In this document: piece by piece, positions 24,595-37,300 of the stretch
How the letters are laid out: each line of letters opens with the position of its first letter
How positions within the stretch are numbered: the first letter of the stretch is position 1
Origin: Pocillopora verrucosa
Taxonomy: Eukaryota; Cnidaria; Anthozoa; Scleractinia; Pocilloporidae
Assembly (NCBI RefSeq): GCF_036669915.1
Contig: NC_089322.1
Span: forward strand, 4,802,692 to 4,866,691
Length of the DNA stretch: 64,000 nucleotides
Direction: 5' to 3'
Made by a program: the position numbers and the translations under genes
Notes under the pieces: generated by a model
Databases searched by the model: none
What the model saw: only the letters and a program-made list of their open reading frames with translations
Told to the model about the DNA's origin: nothing

Positions 24595-27500
24595 TCACTT
24601 CAAGCATTTCGGGGAGGGGGGAGGGAAACCTTTTTCATTCATTTTTTTTTTTATTTGCTTTTCCAACTTATTTCGTACCTCTTACTCATTTTACGAACAG
24701 AAAGGAACTCAATCAATAACCAAGAACTTTTCAAAAAAAGAACACCGTTTCTTCCCTTACAAATCATCAGCAATGACCAGTTGCGTGTCTTTTAGCGTAC
24801 ATCCACCTGCCTCACCAACTTATCAAATACTACCGTTCATTTCAGAATTGGGCAGGAAATAATCAAATTTGTTTCCATCAAAAACAAACAGTTCTGTTTT
24901 TAAACACCATTCCTTTCCTTACAGACTATCATCAGTTACCACTTGCGCATCTTTTAGCGTACGCATCAGCGGCTCTGCCAACAAACCAAATTCTTTCTTT
25001 CCACTTTATGAAACTAGAGAAAACTAGAGATAGGAAAGAGAAGGATTAATGGGAAGATTTTCGAACAAGAGAGGACCACCACAAAAAAAAAAAATGCCCA
25101 GTCGCGTATCTTTTAGCGTACGCCCACTGGCCTTACCTATCAGTATCAAATGAATCCTATCTATTTCATGAGCAGGCAAGAAATTAATCAACAATTTCTT
25201 TCCTTACAAACCATCAGCAATGGCCGGTCGCGTATCATTTAGCGTACGCCCTCCGGCCTCACCAACTTATCCAATACATCTTATTAATCTTTACGAGCAG
25301 CCAAGAACTTAATCGACAATTTTTGATAATACAAAAAGACCTTTTTTTAGACACTATCCTTTCCCTTGAAAACATTCTCAAAAGCCACTTGCGTATACTT
25401 TAGCGTACGCATTAGTAGCCCTACCAACAAACTCAATACTCTCTATTCACAAAAAAAAAAAAAAAAAATTTCTTTCCCGACAAACTATCTGCAATGACCA
25501 TTTGCCTATCTTTTAGCGTACATCCACCTGCCCCACCAACTTATCAAATACTACCATTATTTTCAGAATTGGGCAGAAAAAAATAATCAAATCTGTTTCC
25601 ATCAAAAACAATTATGTTTTTAAACATTATTCCTTTCTTAACAGACCATCATCAGTGAGCACTTGCGCATCTGTTAGCGTACGCATCAGCAGCTCTGCCA
25701 ACAAACCAAATTCTTTCTTTCCACTTTATGCAACTAGAGAAAAACCAGAGATAGGAAAGAGAAGGATTAATGGGAAGGTTCTCGAACAAGAGAGGACCAC
25801 CACAAAAAAAAATGCCCAGTCGCGTATCTTTTAGCGTACGCCCACTGGCCTTACCTATCAGTATCAAATGAATCCTATTTATTTCATGAGCAGGCAAGAA
25901 ATCAATCAACAATTTCTTTCCTTACAAACCATCAGCAATGGCCGGTCGCGTATCATTTAGCGTACGCCCACAGGCCTCACCAACTTATCCAATACATCTT
26001 ATTAATTTTTACGAGCAGCCAAGAACCTAATCAACAATTTTTGATAATACAGAAAGGCTTTTTTTAGATACTATCCTTTCCTTTGAAAACATTCTCAAAA
26101 GCCACCTGCGTATCCTTTAGCGAACGCATTAGTAGCTCTACCAACAAACTCAATACTCTCTATTCACAAAAAAAAAAACCATTTCTTTCCCGACAAACTA
26201 TCAGCAATGACCACTTGCCAAACTTGTAGCGTGCATCCACCTGCCTCACCAACTTATCAAATACTACCGTTCATTTCAGAATTGGGCAGGAAATAATCAA
26301 ATTTGTTTCCATCAAAAACAAACAGTTCTGTTTTTAAACACCATTCCTTTCCTTACAGACCATCATCAGTGACCACTTGCGCATCTTTTAGCGTACGCAT
26401 CAGCGGCTCTGCCAACAAACCCAATTCTTCCTTTCCACTTTATGAAACTAGAAAAAACTAGAGATAGGAAAGAGAAGGATTAATGGGAAGATTTTCGAAC
26501 AAGAGAGGACCACCACAAAAAAAAATGCGCAGTCGCGTATCTTTTAGCGTACGCCCACTGGCTTCACCTATCAGTATCAAATGAATCCTATTTATTTCAT
26601 GAGCAGGCAAGAAATTAATCAACAATTTCTTTCCTTACAAACCATTAGCAATGGCCGATCGCGTATCATTTAGCGTACGCCCTCCGGCCTCACCAACTTA
26701 TCCTATACATATTATTTATTTTTAACTTAATCAACAACTTTTGATAATACAAAGAGACCTTTTTTAGACACTATCCTTTCCCTTGAAAACATTCTCAAAA
26801 GCCACTTGCGTATCCTTTAGCGAACGCATTAGTAGCCCTACCAACAAACTCAGTACTCTCTATTCACAACAAAGTTAAAACTTATGTTGTAAAAGAAAAC
26901 ATCAGCAATGACCAGTCGCGTAGCATCTAGCTTACGCCCACCGGCCTCGCTACCTTCTCCAATACTCGTACTCATTTTAAGAGCAGTCAGGATTTAAATC
27001 AATGATTTCCATTAAACACCATTTTTCTTTTAAACACCATTCCTTTCCTTAATGACCATCATCAAAAGCCAGTCGCGCATCCTTTTGCTCACGCAACATT
27101 TCGCGGCCTTATCCAAGGTTCAAATATATTTTTTTTTCACTTAAAGTAAAAATCAAAACTTTATCAACAACTTTTATGAAAACAATTCATCATCCAAGCC
27201 TCTCCCTTTTTTTAGCCGTCATTAAAGGCCAGTCGCGTATCCTTTTGCACACGCAACATTTCGCGGACTCACCCACGGTTACAATGTTTTTTTTTTTTCA
27301 CTTCGAGAACAAAATCAAAGCTCTATCAACAATTTATCAACCGAACCTCTCCTTTTTTAAACCATCATCAAAAGCCAGTCGCGCATCCTTTTGCTCACGC
27401 AACATTTCGCGGCCTTATCCAAGGTTCAAATATTTTTTTTTTCACTTAAAGTAAAAATCAAAACTTTATCAACAACTTTTATGAAAACAATTCATCATCC

Positions 27501-28350
27501 AAGCCTCTCCCTTTTTTTAGCCGTCATTAAAGGCCAGTCGCGTATCCTTTTGCACACGCAACATTTCGCGGACTCACCCACGGTTACAATGTTTTTTTTT
27601 TTTTCACTTCGAGAACAAAATCAAAGCTCTATCAACAATTTATCAACCGAACCTCTCCTTTTTTAAACCATCATCAAAAGCCAGTCGCGTATCCTTTTGC
27701 ACACACAACATTTCGCGGCCTCACCTACAGTTACAATTTTTTTTTTTCACTTCAAGAACTAAATCAAAACTTTATCAACAATTTATCCACTGAGCCTCTC
27801 CTTTTTTAAACCATCATCAAAAGCCAGTCGCGTTCCTTTTGCACACGCAACTTTTCGCGGCCTCACCTACAGTTACAAATTTTTTTTTTTCACTTCAGGA
27901 ACTAAATCAAAATTTTATCAACAATTTATCCACTGAGCCTCTCCTTTTTTAAACCATCATCGAAAGCCAGTCGCGTTCCTTTTGCACACGCAACTTTTCG
28001 CAGCCTCACCTACAGTTACAAAATCTTTTTTCTTCTTCTTTTTTTTCACTTCGAGAACAAAATCAAAACTTTATCCACAACTTATCAGCCGAGCCTCTCC
28101 TTTTTTAACCATCATCAAAAGCCAGTCGCGTATCCTTTTGCCCACATAACATTTCGCGGCCTCATCCACGGTTACAAAAATGAACTGATGCACAAAGCTG
28201 TCCCCTCACAAACTAATTCCTTAATTAAATAATTAATTCCCTCTTAGTTACTGATTAACATAATTTATAGATTAACATAAGATGAACGGAAAAATTCTCC
28301 TTCCATTCTTCAATCCCCCTGTACCCCCCTCCCCGAAATGCTTGAAGTGA
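24595..28350. repeat. 27-bp inverted repeat bounding the satellite array
   Basis: 24595-24621 on the plus strand is identical over 27 bp to the reverse complement of 28324-28350. The shared core is CAAGCATTTCGGGGAGG. The right arm is the first 27 bases of the 3'UTR of the coiled-coil gene, directly after its stop at 28351-28353. No target-site duplication is evident outside the arms, so this may be a partial inverted duplication rather than a transposon terminus. Confidence 0.8.
24775..28190. repeat. Satellite array with higher-order repeats around a palindromic core
   Basis: About 24 units of 108-163 bp share a core near GCGTATCTTTTAGCGTACGC, whose ends GCGTA/TACGC are inverted. Core positions: about 24783, 24943, 25103, 25228, 25389, 25502, 25662, 25821, 25945, 26106, 26215, 26378, 26533, 26658, 26807, 26915, 27073, 27232, 27377, 27537, 27683, 27828, 27968, 28121. 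The first fifteen form a five-unit higher-order repeat of ~715 bp present three times (first units at 24783, 25502, 26215). Units from 27073 have a variant core, CGCGTATCCTTTTGCACACG, and form a two-unit repeat of ~300 bp present twice, then four similar single units. Spacers contain CAACTTATC, CCTTTCCTTACA and A/T runs. Several units extend the inverted core with CCAGT/ACTGG. No coding frame runs through it. Confidence 0.9.
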
Positions 28351-31300
28351 TCAGTGGAAGCGCGCTCTGATTGCGCCAAAGACAGCTCCAAAGAGCTGCC
28401 TCGCAGTTCTGTATTTACCAACGAAACCGCTGGTTAGTTCTCGTAGGAGGAAGGCATTCTGAAAAAAGGAAGGAAAATAAAAGGGTTATTCAGTTTGGTA
28501 CTAGTACTGGGCGTGTCCAAGGGTTAAAAGTGGGAGTTCATGGGCAGCGAAAGTGAAGAAGGCATATGCCCCTGTTTTAGATTAAAAATGGGAAACTACG
28601 TCAAAGATATTTGCAATTGAAAAAGTATCAATAAATTAATTAGTGATGATGTCGTGACGCTATGACGTCGTTTTCCAATCAGAAATAAAATGAAAAAAAA
28701 CTTTTGGATAGAATGCTTTTCGACTGAATGTCGTAAAACAAAAACTAAAGTAAATACAACGGCCAATCTGAAGAAGAAAGGAAATAACTTTAAGAGCCCA
28801 TGAGAATTCATAGCAAAACAACCACATTGCCCAAAGCGCGGGAAAACGCGGGCGACTTAGTAATGATTGGTTTTGTATTAGCTGATTTTTTTGAGAAGAA
28901 GGCGCGAATTTTTTGAAACTTAAGCAGAAGTAATATATTCCCACACTACTGTCGACACTCAGTTGAAAATTGCTATAGCTGAGTGGGCGAAAGTTTTCTG
29001 GACCAACTAGAGAACGCGGCACAGTAAAAACCAGAGCAAGTCCTGGATTGCTGTTCATTATTGCTCAGACAGTAATGGCCCAACTTCAATGCTATAAAGC
29101 GATCTGGTGACGATGATCAAGATTTTGTTAACATCATCCAACATTTTCCCTGATATCTCACAACATGCACATAACAAACAATCATGAAATTACAATCCAA
29201 AACGAGAAGGGGAATGTGCATTTCGATTTATTTTGGAGTGAGTAGATTGGGAATTTTCTTACCTTCTGTCGAAGAAATTCGATTGTCCTTAAAATAAAGG
29301 ACAGGTCTGTGTTAGTAAAGAATTTATTCAAATGCAAAACGTTAAATTTTCAAACAGAGAATAGTAGAATTCTCTTCTCACGAGAGAGCGCAGATATGTA
29401 TCAGTTTGTTTATCATATCAAAACCATAGGCCTTAACTGACAAGAAATTCCATAGAAGACTTTGGATTAAAAATGGTAAATGCTTTGCTATTCTTTAATC
29501 AACCTGACCGGCAGAGTGGTGCAAAAGGCGAGTGACGCGTACGTGTAAGTAGCTGATTGGCGCATTAATCCACACCAGCAATTTGCAAACAAATTGAATC
29601 AAAGGAAAATCTTAGCATCAATTTTTTTTTCTTTCTGCCCTTTTCTCTGACTTTTGCCAACAGAGCAGCAAAGTTTACTTACCCTCCCAAAGTAACTTTC
29701 ATTTCTTTGTCGGCCTTAAACAGAAAATAAGTTAAACAATTTAAGACGTTGTTTAGTAACATCAATTCGGTATATATCTGTTTCTTAAGGAGAAGGTAAA
29801 CAACTTAAGGGGGGATTCTACCTAAAAAAAGTGCATTTTTTCAAATAATTGTAGGAATTTAAGTTTTGGTCACAACTATCTAAAACTATATATCACTGGA
29901 AAGCTTATGAACTATATTTTTCAAAAAAAGGTGTTATGTCACACCTGCAGCAAATGTAACCTGACACCGGTCATTTCAATTAACAACTTGTAGTGTCTCA
30001 CCTATATGTACTTGAGTAAAGATTGTTAGAAACTGTTTCAATGAAATACCAATATTTTGCTGTTATTCTAAAGAATATTGAATACTTGTTGGGATGAGTG
30101 AAGGATTTCAAGAATTTTTTAAATTTGACATCACAGCACTGGTGTCAAGTTACACATCTAACACATGATCACTATTTGTTTAATCATTTCTTTAGAAAGA
30201 CCTCTATGGCATTTTCCTTCACTCATCCCAAATAACTCAATTAGATCAGCAATCCCTAAAAATTTCAGGTCCATAGCTCTCATACTTCTTGAGTAATCTT
30301 TTCTCAAGTATTAAAAAATACGTTTTGAGAAAAAAAGGCCTAAAGTTACAAGATTGTAAAATTAAACACCTCCTGTATTCAAATTATGAAGTCAATGAGT
30401 AGCCATAAGTTCAAATATAATTAGGATAGGCAAGAGCAAGAGTTAGAATGCCCCAGCTTCATATGAAACATCTTCTTTTTCACGAAGAGCCGCTTCTCTT
30501 TGAGTACGGATAAGCTGCAATCCCTGCCGGCGCTTCTTCTCCTTGGCAGCATCAATTATTGTGGTGCTGTCTGAGATGCCATTTTCCTCCATGATTAGCT
30601 TTCGGAGCCTTTGGCCTGCACCTTTTAGTTCTTCTTTTGCTTCACTTTCCAGTGCTTCCAAAATTACATCAACTTGCTTGTAGTAAGCAGCTCTTGACAA
30701 ACAAGGCATGTTCATTATCGCACAGAAAGAAGAGAGTCCGTCGTAGCCACTTCCAGTTTCTATTGAGTGGTAGACAGCTCTCCGGTTGACATCAAATGAT
30801 TTGCCTTTCTTGGCAAGGTTGGGTGATGTCTGCCAAGGAGTACTTTCATCACAAGAATTGCAGTGAATGGAGAGATCTGACATCAGTCCATAACGGCTAG
30901 CGGTATTTTCTTCAATAGTAAGGTCTCCTATATTAAAAACATGACGGAAAAGGATGCTATTAGCTATAGTTACTGAACCAAACAGAACCACAATGTTGGA
31001 GCATTAGTTCACACCTCCATAAATGTGTACAAGTGTTGCAGTGAAGAAAGATCAGAAAAAATGATTAAACAATAATAAAACTCCTTTTCTGCAAATAATT
31101 CTAACTATCGTTTTTCTTTAGGTTCAAGGGGCTGAAAAGCATATTTATGATGTGTGATATTTTTCTCACCTTCTTCGCATTTGTGTAAAGTTGAGAGCAC
31201 AGAAGAGAAGCTCTTTAGATCAACGAGCCTGTATCCTTTTTCTACCTCAGCTACCTCGAAAACTTTTTTGTTTTCATCAGAACTTGAAGAAGACTCATCT

Positions 31301-34300
31301 TCTGAGCTCTGGAATCTCATCTTCTTCCTTGAAGAACTAGGAAGCTGATCGCTTTCTTCGCCAAAATCTGACAGATCAGACTGATCGTGCGAAGTTCCTG
31401 GGGTCGGTTCGTTTGGTTCACTCTTCCTGTTGCAACCGCTTTTCTTCAGTAATTGCGCTTTTTTACGATCTCCTCCATGCCCCTTTCTTTTCCTAGTTTT
31501 CCTGTAAACGGTTCTTTTCTTCTTTCCAGTCATTCCAGCACAAAAGAGACAAAAGGAGTTCAATATTTCGCAATACACTGTGACAACTTTCACACAAAAA
31601 TCTCTCACTCGTCTCCAGTGTTACTCTTTCAATTTCTTATTTTCCCCTTCATGTAAGGCAGCACAAGGATTCTAAGGGGCGTTTCGGGCTTGTTTGACAT
31701 ATTTTGAGCTCCAAACAGGCTGGTAAACAGGTAAGAAACAAAAAATGCTGTTTTGGTTGCCATGGAAACGAGATTTCTATTTAGATACCTCTTCTTTTCT
31801 AACGTAATTTCTCATTTATATTTTAAAATTTTTCGGTAAAAACGATCGTCAGTGTAAAGTCGAATAGTTGAACCTCGCATTTCTGAAGAAAACAAAAAAA
31901 CAATATTTTGAGCTAATTTCAGGTAGAATCCCCCCTTAAGCTGTTTTGGTCAATTTTTTTCCCAATAGTTATTTGTTTAAAGATAAAGAAAGTGGACTGA
32001 CACAGAGGTTAACTCGATGTAGCGCCAGATTCTTTCACGTCATGCCTTCCGTTTGCGCGCAAAGCATTACCCACATTCCGCCTCGTTTTGGAAAGTCTTA
32101 GAAACGAGACTGGCGTACGCGACTTATTTGAGGTTACAAACTTTGATGGCAAGGGAATTCTTAACTTAATCGATCAATATTTACCTCAATAATTCTTCTT
32201 CTTCTTCGGCATTCGGCTTTGCAGCTTTCAATTTGTGCAAGGAGTGATTGTTTCTCCGCCTTGTGTTGTTCTTGAATCGTTTTCAGCCTGATGGAATGAT
32301 ATTAAGATGAATTACGGCCGCACTGAAGTACAGATAGCGTCAGATTTCAAGGGGCTTATCAAAAGTTCCTAAATGAAAACTGGTTACTGGACTACATGAT
32401 TTAAAAAGTCACATACTGGAATTACGAGACCTGTTTCAGAGGACTCTGCCGACACCATAAAAAGTACGGAACGAGTTGGAGGATTTTGGTTTGTCACAGT
32501 AAAACTTACCTGATAATCTTTTAGCGACGAATGATACCTCCTCCCTTCCACCTTAAAAACCATGTAATCATCACAAAATCCCCCCCCCCCCCCCAGCAAT
32601 TAACAATGAGTGGTCTCTAAGCTCATAATAAATACAATTTTCTTTTAACTGATGTTATTACTTACTCTTTCTTTTTCTGTGATAGGATTTTCCTGTATTC
32701 GAGGCCCTACAATTTACAATGCAAAAGAATGCTACATTCGAACAATTCACATTAACTCTGAAGCTTAAAGTTTTAGTATGTACAGCTACCCACGTGTTTA
32801 ACAATGTTCATTTCCATCAATCAGTTCACATCAACCCTAAAAGGACGTGAGCCTGACTACGTTGCTAAGTAACAGGCTGAAAAAGGATTCTGTCGTAGCT
32901 TACTTAAAGAAATCAAAAATTAAAAAATTAATTAAAAATTATTAAAATGCTTGGTATTTTTTCCAGGGTCTTTTCACAGAAAGAAAATTCACCTTCATGA
33001 TATTTTCATCCTTCCTTTTTTCGCTTTTACGAAGACGCCTGCGGAAAAATGAGACATAAAGTGAGTGAACGAGGAAACTGAAGCAATCAGACGTGATCAG
33101 ATGTAACATCAAAACCTGTAATGCCTGGACACTGCAATGGTCACATAACCTCAGATCGAGACCCGACTCATCCCCAGTCTTCCCTCTATATAGAGACCCG
33201 TAATTATTTGTCACCTAGGGAGGGTCTGGAGGATTTTGTGAGGTTCACATGGTTTTCCGGGTGAACGGAGGGGGGAGGGGACATTTGTCGCTGACGGAGT
33301 ATAAAAAGGGAGGGGGGAGGGGGTCTTTAGAATACTAGAGAGCCTTATGGGTGGGGTCGGGTGAATTTTACTGTGATACAACGAAAATCCTGCATGTTAT
33401 GAAAGAAATAATCACATTTCACTTACATTTTAAAGTTCTCACTGCGATTCTCCATCTAAAAGATAAAACAAAAAACAAAATTCAGGGTTACTTAGTGTAA
33501 TAAGAGTAATCTTTGCTACCACATGAAAAGTTCAAAGAGGTCTGTAAAAAGAAATGAAAATAAGGAAAAAGAGAAAACTCGAGACTTTTCAAACACAAAG
33601 TTCGGTTAACCTGTTGAGCTTTACCAGAACGCAATGAGGCTGTAACACAGCGTGACTCATTGGCTTGTGTAGGCACTCCTCGCCATTACAACGTTCACAC
33701 ATGCGCGAACGTCAGCTGACCGACATGTTCGCACGCTCTTTCCCATCAAACGCGTTGTTTATATGACAAGGAGATAACCTTGTTTGTTATTTAACCCTTT
33801 ACACCATAGCATCAGTATGTATATTCTCCATACTGTTCCCTTTGCATTTCCTAAAGTGCTGACAAGGAGAATTTGTTTCACAAGCAAGAGCGTCTGCAGT
33901 CATGGTAATCATTTCCTTCATCCTCGAGATCTTGACATTTTATTCCGGAGTAAAAATATTTTAAGAAGTCAAAGTGCCAGAAGGTTGATACAAAAGCGCT
34001 CTATAAACAGGTTTTTTGATACTTGATTCACTGACCTTGCCAAGCTTCTTTTCCATTTTATTTATAGTTATCTCTTGCTTGTACACGTTATCCCTAAGCT
34101 TTCCCTTTGCAGTCCGCAGTTTCTCTATCTCCTTTTTATGTTCACTGATCTTGTTCATCAAATTTGTCACCCTCGACTGGAGCCCAGCGCCTTTGTTGCT
34201 TAGACTGGAGATTTCACACTTTAGCTCAGCTTCTTTCCTATTCCAAGGAGGAAATCAGAGAAAAAAACAGGTTGAAGTTTTTAGATTAAATGTACCATGG

Positions 34301-37300
34301 TACAGCGCATATGCAAAAACTAAAGGCTACTCAGTGATATTCACCTCTGCTATGATTGGCATCAGTTAACCTTTTACACCGTTACATCAGAATATGTGTT
34401 CTCTAAGCTGTTCTCTCTATTCAAAGTGCTGAGAAGGAGAATTTGCTTGATAATCAACATCTTCTTTAGTTGATGATCATTTACTATATTCTTATTACCT
34501 TACTGCGCTATTCAGGGGTGATATTGTATTGAGAAACTAGATGCAGTCAGTCTTTGGGGTCAAAGAGCAAGAAATTTTAGTTTTGTTTTTGCGACACTCG
34601 ATGCAAAATTTGCGGTTTTTTTTTCGTTCAACGCAACATCGATGGCGTAAACAATTGCACCGTCGACAGTAACTTAACTTTTATTCAACAAATTTTATAC
34701 AGTATTACAAATCAAGTGAGGATTTGTCCTTTCTTGTACTAATACATCATACAAATACGAATAGGAACACTCACCGATCACGGCTTTTTCTTTCTTCCTG
34801 AATAAACAGAACAAAAGCAAACAACAAATGATTGAGTAAACGCTTGTACCAGCAGTAAGGAAAACGATTTTTTTACACGTTTCTACTAGTGAACTTCAAA
34901 TTTCCTCTAATTTTTTTTTCCAGCGCATGTTCTTTTTATGCCTCTTTCCCATGAGATAATTGTGATTGATTGATCTGCCTTGAACCCTAGGTCCCCCATT
35001 CTTGAACCTCGTAAGGACAGTGCGAAAATAGGGAAAGCGACGCATGCGCACCGAATTTCACCGTGCACCATGCACCAGACCCAGTTGTTCGAGGGCCGAT
35101 TAGCGCTAACCCAAGGTTAAATTTGATCTAGGTTTTTTACAATTTTTTTCAAAAGCCCGGTCTTTGGGATAATTTTCTCTAGTGATGTTAGAGCATCCAA
35201 TCACCAAGTTGCTGACAAAACAAGTTGTAGCCAATTTTCTTCAAAAGCTTTCAGCTCTGAAATCAGATTTCACTGGGTTATCTTAACCCAGCTTGAAACA
35301 ACATGACCCAAGTTAACAATCCCATGCCACGAGGTGTGTTCTTTGAGGAAGGCCTGGGCCTGACTAGTCTAACACTTGCAACTAAAGTCAATTAACGAAT
35401 AAAAGTGTTTCATTTCACAACTTACCTGTAAAGATTGTTTGACTTTGCTGGTCTCATTCTGTACATATTTAAACATCGTACTCATAGCGAGCAGATTCTC
35501 TCGTTCTTTCTTAAACCTTAAACATGATTCAGTTTAAAACAAAGAGAGTTAAACTACAGATTGAGTTTTGAGTGAGCAAGTTAAAGATGATTGTTGCAGA
35601 CAAGAAAAACAAAATGTCAGTGACATAATTAGATTTGAAATTTCTTTAGTCATAAAACTTAAATGTTATTGAAAAATAAACGACAAAAACCTAAGGATAC
35701 ATTCATTACATGCATCTAAGGCTGAATTCTTCTTACATAGGGGCATCATCTTTAGTTATGAGCTCGACTCATAAAGGTCATCCGAAAAATTCTCTGGGAA
35801 AACATAATAAAAGTCTGGGCCCTCTCATTTTAAAGGGTGGATAACGCTTTCCAACGGATAAATCGCTAACCAGCGCATAAATACTTAAACAACGAACTGC
35901 GCTATCCACTGGAGAGAAATTTATCCAGTGGATAGTGTTATCAACCCTTCAAACAACTGGGGCTGTGTTGTAATACAAAAAACAGTTAATTACGAAACGA
36001 TAAAAGCTTCTCTCACTTGTCGGTCATCCATTCTACTGACTCCTTTTTTTCTTTCAACTGCAGGAGAGGAAAATTACTCTTTGTAAATAACTCTTGGTAA
36101 ATTTGTTTCGACGAATCAGGCGGACAGTAACGTCTCAGCCGTAATTATTTAATATAGCCGTAACTTAAATTACACAAACAGAGCGATTTCATCGAGTGTC
36201 GAAAGTTATCCGGGAAATTTAATATTTCGCTTCACTCCGCTTCATGATTGGCCCAGATAACTTGCGCTATCCACCCTTTTAACCAATCAGTAGCAAGATC
36301 TCAAACACTCGATTCCTGTCACTCGCGCTTCTCTTCATTTTAATCGGCCTTAGGGAGAAATTAGATGCTAATCACTCTTACATGTTGAAGGACTAAACGC
36401 CACACTCAATCAAATATGCCCCGAGACCTTCCAACAGGACCATTGTGGTAGCGAAGTACATACCTCTCTCTTTAAATGATTGACCATAATTTCGCGATCT
36501 CTTACTTTCCTATGCAACAAAGGAAAACATTTCAATGCACTATGAACCTCCCTAAACAAAAATACAATAACATCTTTCTATACGAACACTTGTAGAATTT
36601 CAATCCTCTAAACGTATTCTAACCTGCTCGCTTACCCGATTAACCAGACTGTTTTGTTATCATTTTTTATTGTTTTTATTTTCTCCACGCCCTCCTAAGT
36701 GATACAGTTTATGCTCTTGGGCAAAAATTTGTCGTTGGTTCTTCTAAGAGACATTTTAACTTTGGCGTAGTGGCTCAGGCTAAAATGGCGCTGAGTCTTG
36801 CCCAAAACACATCCATGCACGCGAAAATAAAATTTATCGTTTTAATACACTTGATACTCACTGAGCTTGCAGGGTAGCGTCCTTTGTAAGCTTTAAAGTG
36901 GCGACTTCTTCTTGTGCCAAAGCTAATTGCGATGCCCTGTAGTGGAGCGGATAAATATTTAGATTCCATCTCTAGCATCAAAGGAGACGACCAACCTCAA
37001 ACACTGACCTACTTTCAAAAACTAGTGTCTAGTCAAGGCTCTTCTGAAAACTGAAGGATAGTTTACCAGAGTTATCAGTGTCCAGTGTTTGAGACAGATT
37101 GGAAAAATTAAGAAAAACTGGAAGAAAAATTTACCGTCTTTTCTACAACTGGCTTCAAACGCATGAGATTTATCTTAAGGGATCCAATCGTTTCCGATGA
37201 CACCCGATGTTCCAAAAACTGATAATATCGCGAGGAGTTCTAATTCAACCTAATCTCATGTGCTGTACACTGCAGCTAAGCCTGGGACCCGATCATATCC

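Noticed and set aside
24433..24862. Two plus-strand open frames of 99-120 residues
   Set aside because: They run across the inverted-repeat arm and into A/T tracts and the first satellite unit; composition is not protein-like.
27176..27666. Open frames of about 90 residues repeated in the satellite
   Set aside because: They are identical because the DNA is tandemly repeated, and T-runs give poly-Phe stretches; not coding.
24775..28190. CRISPR-like appearance of the regular repeats and spacers
   Set aside because: Units are over 100 bp, spacers are themselves repeated in higher-order blocks, no cas genes are present, and the genome is eukaryotic.
29809..31935. piggyBac as the superfamily of the TTAA element
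   Set aside because: The TIR starts with a G-run rather than the usual CCC-type tip and no DDE/D piggyBac domain is seen; not fully excluded.
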